From Chara braunii (taxonomy: Eukaryota; Streptophyta; Charophyceae; Charales; Characeae): DNA of 21,897 nucleotides. The position numbers and the translations under genes are program-made. Shown here in pieces: positions 1 through 7,544 of the stretch (the stretch's first letter is position 1; every line of letters begins with the position of its first letter). Location of the stretch: assembly GCA_003427395.1 (NCBI GenBank), contig BFEA01000247.1, positions 1,202,428 to 1,224,324 on the forward strand, read 5' to 3'. The notes under the pieces were generated by a model. That model searched no databases. It was not told the origin of the DNA and worked only from the letters and a program-made list of their open reading frames with translations.

Positions 1-414
1 CTGGATCGAGCGAACTTGGTCATCCAAACGGACGACAAGGCCACTAACGAGAGACAATCCCAGCCGCATTATGTGGCTAAGCAGGCCTATCAACGTCCGG
101 CACATAACAATGCCGTGATTTATGAGGAAACCGACGACCACCACGCTGCAGCAGCATCCTCGGGTGATGGAGGAATTGTCGCAGCGCTCCCGCCGAAGCG
201 TCCCTAGAGAGTTCGTAAGAACAAGGCGACACAAGAGACGGCAGCGACGGGAGCTGGGCAGCCATGGACGACATATAAGATCACCAAGGAGGTCTATGAC
301 CTACGTCAGAAGTACGGATACTGCCTTTGGTGCAACGGAGTCACCCATGTGACCGCACAATGCCCCGAAAAGGGCAAGGCACGCGTACCCCGTCCAACAA
401 ACTCGGGAAACTAA
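1..414 (+). pseudogene. gag: gag C-terminal part with CCHC zinc knuckle (element A)
   Basis: Gag forms the particle that packages the element's RNA; its zinc knuckle binds nucleic acid. Frame 1 is open from base 1, so the protein starts upstream of the window, and continues to TAA at 412-414. It is interrupted once, by TAG at 205-207. The knuckle lies at 322-363 and reads CLWCNGVTHVTAQC, a perfect C-x2-C-x4-H-x4-C. The segment before it is Gln/His/Ala-rich and low complexity, as is usual for a gag linker. Pol begins in the -1 frame at the end of this ORF. Element C has a homologous gag tail near 17180-17260. The TAG could be a decayed CAG or CGA codon; I cannot tell which. Confidence 0.85.
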
Positions 415-454
415 GTTACGCAAGGAGAGGGGCGACGTCTCTCCTCACTCCGCC
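405..454 (+). promoter_or_regulatory. candidate -1 ribosomal frameshift signal at the gag-pol junction (element A)
   Basis: Bases 405-411 are GGGAAAC. They are phased in the gag frame as G GGA AAC, the canonical X XXY YYZ slippery heptamer, and the gag stop TAA follows at once (412-414). After an 11-nt spacer there is a hairpin with arms AGGAGAG (423-429) and CTCTCCT (439-445) and a 9-nt loop. Loop bases 431-434 (GGCG) could also pair with CGCC at 451-454, giving an H-type pseudoknot. A -1 slip moves ribosomes from the gag frame into the long protease-RT frame. Element C has the same arrangement at 17285-17326. The sequence shows the motif and frames; the function is inferred. Confidence 0.7.
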
Positions 455-1238
455 GGACCCGGTTGCCTTGCTAGCAATCGATGTCACTACCGGGGAGCAT
501 GCGTTAGTCGCTGATTCTCGTGCTACGTACGAGGATTATGCCGCCCAGTTGGTACCACCATTAGACCAGCCTAGCCACGTGCATGTAGATTGCGCATGCG
601 CAGCCTGTACACCGTCGGCAAGTGATCCGCTCAGTTCGCCAGTGCTTTCGGAGGACTCGACGGCGTGGTCAAGACTTGAGGAGCTTGACCCGCTCACGAG
701 AGAGGATTTCACTTGGATACCTCTACCCTCGACCGGAACATTGCCAAGGCCGCATTGCAACGCCTTGATGGCAAATCTACGCTTCTACTTGCACACTATA
801 GTACCAGCTCCGTTGACGGACGACGGGGTAGCGGTTGCCGATCTCCGCTCCTATCTTGCGAAGATCGACCGCGAGCATGCCACCCAAAGGTACGCCGAAA
901 CCGACGCACCTTTGCTCTATATCCGCATTCAAATCGGAAAGGCAACCTGTAGTGCCTTGATTGATTGCGGAGCGTCTCGCAACTTCATGAGTCAAGCCTT
1001 TATGGCCCGCGCAGGTCTTGGCCCGCGCGTTCAAAGGAAGACGCAACCTACGCAAGTTACACTCGCGGACGACCGCACGCAAAAGTCAATTGACCGATGC
1101 GTTGACGGCGTTCCGGTCTACTTTGCGCCACTTGCGTGCGAGCCGGTGTCTTTTGACATCCTCGACACCAAGTTCGACATGATTCTAGGCATGTCTTGGT
1201 TGCGTAGCGCCGATCATCCAGTGAACTTCCATGACTGA
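405..1238 (+). pseudogene. pol: pol N-terminal part: aspartic protease (element A)
   Basis: The retrotransposon protease cuts the Gag-Pol polyprotein. The frame is open from upstream of 405 to TGA at 1236-1238. It has no need of its own start codon if entered by the -1 frameshift at 405-411. The first 170 or so codons are a Pro/Ser/Asp-rich linker. The protease core follows, with the active-site loop at 957-974 reading LIDCGA; the usual Ser or Thr after Asp is Cys here (TGC), whereas element C has DSG. The second conserved strand reads DMILGMSWL near 1177-1203. The stop falls inside the same frame as the reverse transcriptase and matches an Arg codon in element C, so CGA to TGA is likely. The catalytic effect of Cys is unknown. 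Confidence 0.85.
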
Positions 1239-2994
1239 ACCGTTCACATCCGTGATCGGAACGGAGTGTTAGTCCCATGTACGGTCGCGACCCCTCACAC
1301 TTCGATTGTTTGTCACGTGGTTTCCGTTGCGCGGATTCACGACGCCATTGCTCGGAATGACGTCGAGGAGATGGGCCTTGTATTCTTGCATGCTCTCCCC
1401 TCGCCGGACGGACCAGCCGCGTTACCGCCGGACCCACGCATTTCTCAGCTCTTGGACGAGTATAGAGACGTCTTCGAGGCTCCCACCGGAACGGTTCCGG
1501 ATCGGCCCATACGTCACGGGATCACTCTCGAGGCTGGCGTCGTCCCTCCGTGTGGATGTATCTACCGCATGAGCGAAGAGGAACTTGAGGTGCTTCGCGC
1601 ACAACTCGATGATCTTCTCAACAAGGGTTGGATTCGCCCTAGTTGCTCGCCATACGGTGCACCTGTTCTCTTCGTCCGGAAGAAGAACAAAGATCTACGG
1701 TTATGCATCGACTATTGGAAACTTAACTCACAAACCGTAAAGAACGCCGACCCTCTCCCTCGGATTGATGATCTCCTTGAGCGGTTAGGCGGCGCGACGT
1801 TCTTCTCGAAGTTGGATTTGAAGTCAGGTTACCACCAGATTGAAATCCAGCCTCAAGACCGGTACAAGACCGCGTTCAAGACGCGGTACGGGCATTTTGA
1901 GTGGGTCGTCATGCCATTTGGACTCACCAATGCCCCCGCAACGTTTCAAGCAGTAATAACGACTGAGTTTCGCGACTTCCTCGATCGCAGCGTCTTTATC
2001 TACCTTGATGATATCTTGGTTTATAGTAGGATGTTGGACGAGCACATCGTACACCTTCGCGTTGTTTTGAATCGTTTGCGACTAGCCAAGTACAAAGCGA
2101 ATCTCGACAAGTGCGAATTCGCCAGGCAAGAGCTTGAGTACTTGGGCCATTTTGTCACGCCGAAAGGCATTCGTCCCTTAGCGGACAAGATCCAAGCCAT
2201 CGTGGATTGGCCGGAACCCCGTTGCACGACGGATGTACGCTCTTTCATGGGTTTGGCTGGATATTATCAGCGTTTCGTCGAGTCATACTCGAAAGTGGCC
2301 GCTCCTTTGTCGAGACTTCAGTCCCCGAAGGTGCCCTTCGAGTTCGACGACGCAGCCCGTGGCGCGTTCAGTACGTTGAAGGCAGCAATGCAAGCCGCAC
2401 CTGGCCTCCGTATATACGACCCCACCCTACCCACCCAAGTGACTACGGACGCTTCGGGATACGGTATTGGTGCGGTGTTTGAACAGTGTCACGAGGACGG
2501 TTGGCATCCGGTTGAGTATTTCTCCCAAAAGGTGCCTCTCGTCAACACTCTCGACGACGCTAGGAAGAAAGAGCTACTCGCGTTCGTCACNGTTCTCAAA
2601 CGGTGGCGCCACTTTCTTCTCGGCCGNCGNCGTTTCAAATGGAATACGGACAACAATCCGTTGACCTTTTATAAAACGCAAGACACGGTCACTAGCACGA
2701 TTGGTCGATGGATGTATTACATCGACCAGTTCGATTTTGACACGTGCCACATTCCCGGTCCGGCCAATCGAGCTGCGGACGCCCTCTCACGACGGCCCGA
2801 CTTTTGTGCCATTGTGACCACGGCATTCGACCCCGACGACGATCTGCAGCAGCATTTTGTCAAAGGCTACAAGTCCGATCCGACTTACTCTCAGCTTTAC
2901 GCGGAGCTTTCATCGGATCACCCACCGGCTAGCCACTATCGGATTTCCGACGGGTTCCTTCTCCTTCACACGAGAGGAAAGGACTTGTTAGTTG
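1239..2994 (+). pseudogene. pol: reverse transcriptase and RNase H (element A)
   Basis: This part copies element RNA into DNA and removes the RNA strand. It continues the protease frame after the stop at 1236; the open stretch runs to a stop at 3054-3056. RT: the first catalytic Asp is in KLDLKSGYHQI (codon 1815-1817) and the active-site box YLDD is intact at 2001-2012. RNase H: all four acidic positions are visible, namely Asp in TTDASGYG (2448-2450), Glu in KKELLAFV near 2565-2588, Asp in TDNNPL (2649-2651) and Asp in AADALSRR (2778-2780). Three Ns (2591, 2627, 2630) sit at third positions of ACN and CGN codons, so Thr, Arg and Arg are certain. The frame then breaks where integrase should begin. 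It is the least damaged enzyme region in the window. Confidence 0.92.
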
Positions 2995-3204
2995 CACCGC
3001 AAGTATGGCAACAAGCCAAGGCAGTACAAAGTCACATTCAAGCAATGTGCGCCTGATGACACTCGGTGGATCTCCAGTACAGATTTGCAGACCTCTGCAC
3101 CCCTTATCTTCGCCGACTATGAGAAGCGACGCCTCGCTAAGGACGCAGCTCGTCCCGCCCGACCCANCCCGGTATCGGACAGACAACTTCGCCCTCGCAG
3201 GTAG
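2992..3204 (+). pseudogene. pol: C-terminal chromodomain-like tail of pol after an integrase deletion (element A)
   Basis: Frame 1 reads the extreme C-terminus of pol. A basic segment, QYKVTFKQCAPDDTRW, is followed by STDLQTSAPLIFADYEKRR and a Pro/Arg-rich end with a stop at 3202-3204. Elements B (9229-9345) and C (20990-21080) end in matching segments, so this is a real pol terminus and not a chance ORF. Chromo-like tails of Ty3 integrases are thought to guide integration into chromatin. The upstream RT/RNase H frame joins it out of phase at about 2988-3000. Compared with element C, around 1.15 kb is missing (integrase zinc finger, DDE core, GPY/F module). N at 3167 leaves one residue unknown. 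Confidence 0.75.
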
Positions 3205-3215
3205 CTCGGTCTTTT

Positions 3216-3226
3216 AAGAGGGGGAG
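3216..3226 (+). promoter_or_regulatory. polypurine tract (element A)
   Basis: The purine run AAGAGGGGGAG lies 11 bases after the pol stop and just before the TGTTACATC that opens the LTR. This is the standard place for the RNase H-resistant primer of plus-strand DNA. Confidence 0.8.
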
Positions 3227-3359
3227 TGTGTTACATCTTCGACGCCACACGGGTCCTACCGGACCGGACTTAGGGCTAGAGGGACATACCAGGGCCTAAA
3301 GGCCCAACCTTGGGGTACTACAGGCCATAAAGGCCTCACCTTGGACCAGACCCGACGGG

Positions 3360-3481
3360 CAGGCCCAAACGACATTACCGTTTGGGCCTGGCGGCGCTCT
3401 TGAGGCTGCCGCCCGCCAGTTGGGGCTGAACCGTCCATCTGGACGGTTCAGGGCACGGCCAGGCCTCGCAGCAGTGAGGCC
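3360..3481 (+). repeat. cluster of perfect inverted repeats in U3 of LTR A
   Basis: Three perfect hairpins follow each other: arms of 12 bp at 3360-3371 and 3379-3390 with a 7-nt loop; arms of 12 bp at 3426-3437 and 3440-3451 with a 2-nt gap; arms of 6 bp at 3462-3467 and 3476-3481. Shorter GGCC-centred palindromes precede them near 3295-3335. They lie 17-140 bp upstream of the TATA box, so they could be binding sites for dimeric proteins or could form hairpins. Their role is unknown. Confidence 0.7.
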
Positions 3482-3497
3482 GGCCTCTGCCCACCGG

Positions 3498-3503
3498 TAT
3501 AAA
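3498..3503 (+). promoter_or_regulatory. TATA box of LTR A
   Basis: TATAAA sits about 270 bp into the LTR, at the change from inverted-repeat-rich U3 to the leader-like region. Transcription would start roughly 30 bp downstream, near 3530. Confidence 0.65.
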
Positions 3504-3738
3504 GAACCGGGCCGGCCTCCCTTCGAGGCATCGACCTATCGGCATTCTACCGGTACGGTATGGTACAGCGCGAGACAGCGCTGGCGCTAAGTTTAGCGCA
3601 GGAGCAGCGAGGAGCGGCAGCGCAGCATTAGCGCAGCAGCGAGCGAGCAGCAGCAGCGGCGACTGGGTGTGCCGGCGGCCATAGCCGCCTGAGGTATCGG
3701 GGTTGGAGGCCTCTCTCCTCCCTCCCCTCGCCAGTCCC

Positions 3739-3781
3739 CTCTCTCTCTCTCTCTCTCTCCTCCTCGGCTCCTCCTTCTTCT

Positions 3782-3813
<32 letters not shown>

Positions 3814-3829
3814 TTCTTCTTCTTCTTCA
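3739..3829 (+). repeat. CT and CTT microsatellites in LTR A
   Basis: A (CT)n tract covers about 3739-3759, and a (TTC)n tract with one interruption covers about 3774-3829. Both lie downstream of the TATA box, so they would be in the transcript leader. Similar pyrimidine or GA tracts occur near 15225 and 21811-21897. Confidence 0.9.
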
Positions 3830-4044
3830 GATTGGAGACTTATACTAGTTGGACAGAGATCGGTATTGGACTTCGGTGGTATGAGACTGTGGTGCTTACC
3901 AGATTGGAGACTGGGAGATCGTTGGGGTTGGTACTTGGCGACATCACAGTTCAGACACCGGTTACATTTGGACTNTGTATCCCCGACATTGGTGACCTAT
4001 GGTCCTCGACATTTTGATCTTGTTGGATGACATTTTGGACTACC

Positions 4045-4235
4045 ATATCGGTGACCTATCAGATCCTATCTCGGTGACTTTCGGTGCTGTCTACCTCCCC
4101 CACCTCTTCGTCTCTCCTTCCCCATTCATCTGTGTATGTNATATCGGTGACCTATCAGATCCTATCTCGGTGACTTTCGGTGCTGTCTACCTCCCCCACC
4201 TCTTCGTCTCTCCTTCCCCATTCATCTGTGTATGT
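4045..4235 (+). repeat. perfect 95-bp direct duplication separated by one N
   Basis: Bases 4045-4139 and 4141-4235 are identical, with the single N at 4140 between them. Identity over 95 bp next to an unknown base is what two overlapping contig ends left unmerged would look like. A true tandem duplication is the other explanation. Confidence 0.9.
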
Positions 4236-4310
4236 CCGTACGGGGGCTGAGCATCTTCTATGTATGGCTCAGACCCCACCACCGCACGATTGTATGTGTG
4301 TGGAGTGATG

Positions 4311-4338
4311 CTATGTGAGTCAGTCTATGTGAGTCAGT
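4311..4338 (+). repeat. 14-bp perfect tandem repeat
   Basis: CTATGTGAGTCAGT occurs twice head to tail (4311-4324, 4325-4338), just past the likely end of LTR A. No function is evident. Confidence 0.85.
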
Positions 4339-4339
4339 C

Positions 4340-5366
4340 CGTTTATCAGACTTCCGCTGCATATATGCTCATCCTACATTGGTTGATCTTTGGTTCTGCC
4401 CATACTCATTGAAGTATGCAACATGGTGTGATCTGGGATTGTCATCTTGCTGTTGCTTATTTTCCTTGCACAAGGAGAGATTGTGCATGTATGTATACCC
4501 TCCTTGCCCTTCTACACGTATGATGATGTTTGTGTGTCGAGTCCACTGAGTTAGATCATGATTTGAGTCTTCCACTGTGCTACATTGTCTTATATTTGAT
4601 TTTGATTCACTTTGCTTCTTTGTTGGTCGCATTTCTAGTCTTTGAGTCTTTCATTCACAGTAGTGTCTTCGGGGTCTGCGCACTGCCTATCTGGTGATAG
4701 GTATGCATCAATAGATCTTTGACTCCTGCCGGTGGTGCGATGATCATCTTGTCCATGTACAGACAAGGCCACTGTCTGGGAGACAGCTGTGGAGATGGGG
4801 GACGTCTGTGCCAAAGAGGTGCCTGTGGCAAACAATCTGATGATGAATGTGTTGCAGTTGCTGACGATGGCAAAGGGGAAGTGGGGGAGGAGGAAGGGGG
4901 CAGTAGATCGTAAGGATGTTGGAGCAGAAGAGGCAGGTGAGGGGGCCAGTGATGATGGTGGGGAATCAGCGAATGTGCATTTGTGAGCTGTGCATGTGAG
5001 TGTGCGTGGAGTGTGTTGAACACCTAGTAACCTACCATGCATGTGTGTATCTGTAAGTTGGTGCATGTGCACATGTGCACGAGTATACAGAGATGAAATA
5101 GCCATGCATGTGTATGTATGTTGTAGTACTGTAGTGTATCAAACACATACCCTATTTAGCTAACTCGGTTCGCTAAGTGACCAACCCATATGGTTTGGCA
5201 TTGAATACTGAAGATGCTTGATCACACTGGTTGGCTCATGGGTGCATCATGTACACGATGTGGAAAAAGATTGGGGATCCGCCTAAATGAATCTGACTGG
5301 ACTATTCAGATCTGGTTATTTTTTCATGGTGTGTTGCCTGAGTTGTCATATGAGTGACTATTGTGA
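4340..5366. other. spacer between elements A and B, no supported gene
   Basis: The stretch is T/G-rich with many TGTG and ATGTATG runs and a 14-bp palindrome at 5067-5080. Open frames occur on both strands around 4635-5105. The + strand one (about 4740-4986) ends in a Gly/Glu/Lys-rich segment, and the - strand one is Ser/Pro/Thr-rich. Their composition follows the GGGGAAG-rich DNA, no domain is visible, and overlapping open frames argue against either being a gene. I see no RNA gene here. Confidence 0.5.
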
Positions 5367-5809
5367 TGTTATGAGGAACAAGCCCTCACGGGGCCGCTAT
5401 CAGACATACAGAGGCCCCAGCAAGCCGAGTGCCCGCCCTAAGTGAAGGCGGGCCTGAACATTCATCAGAGGCCAAAATTCGACATTTTCATATATGGGTA
5501 TTCAGGCTGTTGCAGCCAGCCGGTTAGTTGAGTGGAGGCGTGGGCCTCACTTAGCTGCATCGTACAGTTGGCCCAGGCCTAGGCAGTTGCGCCTGGGCAC
5601 ACTACACACAAAGCAGGGGCGACATAATGAAGTGGCCACTGGCCTATGCAAAAGCAGTACTGTCGACGCACCTACCCCGGGGTGCTGCACAATTGCAGCA
5701 AAGGGCCCAAGTCGGGAGACTGGGGCCGCACCCAACTGTAAAGGGCCCAGGCCCTGAACTGTAGTCTTGGGCCTGGGTGCAGGAACTGAGGCCCAACCGG
5801 AAGCTACTG
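5367..5809 (+). repeat. truncated 5' LTR of element B
   Basis: The segment starts TGTTATG and aligns with 9397-9843 at roughly 90% identity, with several 1-2 bp indels. The match stops abruptly at 5809, before the position of the TATA-like box in the 3' LTR (9892). The copy therefore has part of U3 only and cannot act as a promoter in the usual way. Confidence 0.88.
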
Positions 5810-5810
5810 C

Positions 5811-6604
5811 GCTAAGGTTGTGCAGAAGATCCCGCCTAAGGGTGGGTATCCTTCTTCTCAGTCTGGGGCCTCTACGAGCTCCAGCCCGGGAAACACCTAG
5901 GGCCAGTAGAAGTTGTAGTTTGCTTCTACTCTCGTTGAAGCGGGTGATGTACCCTCCCCGTTTCAAGAGTTGGCTGAAGCTGTTGACTCCTTTGTCACCC
6001 CGCTGACGCATTGGGACCCAACTATACTCTGTACGTTGGATGTGTTTGAAGTCTTAGAGGACCTTCAAGGTGAGTGGTTGGCAAGGGACCCTCGGGAGTC
6101 CTGGGTGGCACTAAGCAGAGGTTTTAGAGTGAAGCATTTCGTTGTGGAAGTTGGTGTGGGTGGCCGCTCCACGCGAAGCTTCATAAGTCGCGACTGTGTT
6201 GAGAGGCTGCACCTAAAGGACCGGGTGCAGCGCCTTAGTAGGCCGGTAGCATCTACTTTGGCCAACAAAGAGCGGATGATGGTGGAGGACTACGTGAAAG
6301 ACGTGGTCTGCACTTTCTCCTACTCAGGAGGAGAACTAAATCATAGAATATCGTCTTGGTGAGCGACGATTTACCTTTTGATATGTTGTTGGGCATGTAC
6401 TACCTTGAGGTTGTCACACCCCAGTTTGATTGGGACAAGAAGGTGCTCAAGCAGGAGTTGCCTAATGGGAGGATCGTTAGACTGGCTAAGTACAAAGCCA
6501 GTAGGTTAATTGATTCCTATGGGTGCTTATGTGCACCTGCGTTCTATAACTATTACAAACATAACCAAGAGGAAGGTATGTATGTACCTAGTCTATGCCT
6601 CTGA
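5811..6604 (+). pseudogene. pol: gag tail and aspartic protease remnant (element B)
   Basis: Frame 3 from 5811 reads a Ser/Gly/Pro-rich gag-like tail, with stops near 5898, 5907 and 5916. It then reads a linker and protease region up to TGA at 6360-6362. The protease core shows EVGVGG near 6150, followed directly by RSTRSFISRDCVERL. The Asp-Ser/Thr-Gly active loop expected between those two parts is absent, apparently removed in frame. A frameshift near 6350 moves the rest to frame 2: VSDDLPFDMLLGMYYLE (6359-6409) is the conserved second half of the fold. A second frameshift near 6572-6580 coincides with a duplicated TATG, a 4-bp insertion. Unlike A and C, gag tail and protease share a frame here. 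Confidence 0.8.
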
Positions 6605-7532
6605 GAAAGGGAAGGTCGTTAAAACACCCCAAGAGAGAGAGAACATCGTCGTTAAATACCCTGACCTGTTCCAGGAGCCTACATGAGTCGTAGATAGGGA
6701 GGTTGTCCATGCCATCATCCCAGGTAGCAAGACACCTAAAGGGAGAATCTGCCGGATGGCTCCGGCCGAGTTGGACAAGCTTCGGCGATAACTGAAAGAG
6801 CTCACAGAGAAGGGTTGAATACGGCCTAGCACCTCCCCCTTTGACTCGCCAGTAATATTTGTTCCAAAGAAAGGGGGAACACTACGGATGTGCATTGATT
6901 ATAGAGGCCTCAATGCCATCACTGTTAAGGACGCAGAGCCTCTACCACGCATCGACGACCTATTGGATAGGGTGCAGGGATGTAAGTACTATACAAAGAT
7001 AGACTTAAAATCCGGCTACCATCAGATTGCCATAAGACCAAAGGACCAGCACAAAACCGCATTTCAGACCAGGTACTGTCTGTACGAGTTTGTGGTGATG
7101 CCCTTTGGCCTTTGCAATGCGCTGGGTACATTCCAGCACGCCATGAATAGGATCTTCCATGACTACTTGGATACGTTTGTCGTCGTGTACCTCGACCATA
7201 TACTTATCTTTAGTAGAGTTGTCGAGGAGCATGCTCAGCATGTAGACAACGTACTTTCCCTCCTTCGGCAACACAAGTATAAGATAAACGTAGAGAAATG
7301 CGAGTTCGGTCCCACTCGAATCTTGTACTTGGGTCATGAAGTCTCCGCGGATGGGATTAGGCTCGAAGATGCGAAGGTGGCTAGCATACGTGACTGGCCA
7401 CGACCTCAGTCTGTGACTGAGGTCAAATCGTTCTTGGGAATGTGTGGTTATTACCGCAATTTCATAAAGAACTATAGCACGATCACATCTCCCTTGACTG
7501 ATCTAACTCGACTTGACATGCCATGGGACTAG
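6567..7532 (+). pseudogene. pol: reverse transcriptase (element B)
   Basis: RT reads in frame 3. The N-terminal part has three stops: TGA 6684-6686, TAA 6789-6791 and TGA 6816-6818. By alignment to the family these are Arg, Gln and Trp codons, changed by C-to-T or G-to-A. An uninterrupted stretch of 214 codons follows from 6888, with the first catalytic Asp in KIDLKSGYHQI (near 7000-7030). The active-site box at 7188-7199 reads YLDH: the second catalytic Asp has become His (CAT), which should abolish polymerisation. The frame ends at TAG 7530-7532, where Trp is expected, and a base loss just after shifts RNase H to frame 2. Family and domain are certain; the enzyme is dead. Confidence 0.9.
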
Positions 7533-7544
7533 ACTGACGAGTGT

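Larger units (their letters stand above)
1..4260 (+). mobile_element. Ty3/gypsy LTR retrotransposon A, 5' end outside the window
   Basis: The order is gag tail, protease, reverse transcriptase, RNase H, a short C-terminal tail, polypurine tract, then a 3' LTR with a TATA box. This is the Ty3/gypsy order, although the integrase that should follow RNase H is missing. The 5' LTR, primer-binding site and most of gag lie before the window. The 3' limit is uncertain because no second LTR is available for comparison; 4260 is an estimate based on where the LTR-like sequence fades. Two in-frame stops and the integrase deletion make it non-autonomous, but its RT and RNase H region is the best preserved in the window. 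Confidence 0.88.
3229..4260 (+). repeat. 3' LTR of element A (end not fixed)
   Basis: The LTR probably starts with TGTTACA at 3229, or TGTGTT at 3227. The U3-like part (3229-3497) is GC-rich and packed with inverted repeats. A TATA box at 3498-3503 is followed by a GC-rich transcript leader, then CT and CTT microsatellites, then a T/G-rich U5-like stretch with recurring TCGGTGAC. No matching 5' LTR is in the window, so the 3' border is a guess between about 3840 and 4260. N occurs at 3975 and 4140. Confidence 0.65.

Noticed and set aside
1057-1437. 126-codon - strand ORF opposite the protease of element A
   Set aside because: Shadow frame of a recognised coding region; no recognisable features of its own.
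5067-5080. 14-bp palindrome GTGCACATGTGCAC as a regulatory site
   Set aside because: It lies in a TGTG/CATG-rich low-complexity stretch, so chance is a sufficient explanation.
4635-5105. 156-codon - strand ORF and overlapping + strand ORFs
   Set aside because: The amino-acid content (Ser/Pro/Thr on one strand, Gly/Glu on the other) follows the DNA composition, no domain is visible, and both strands are open at once.
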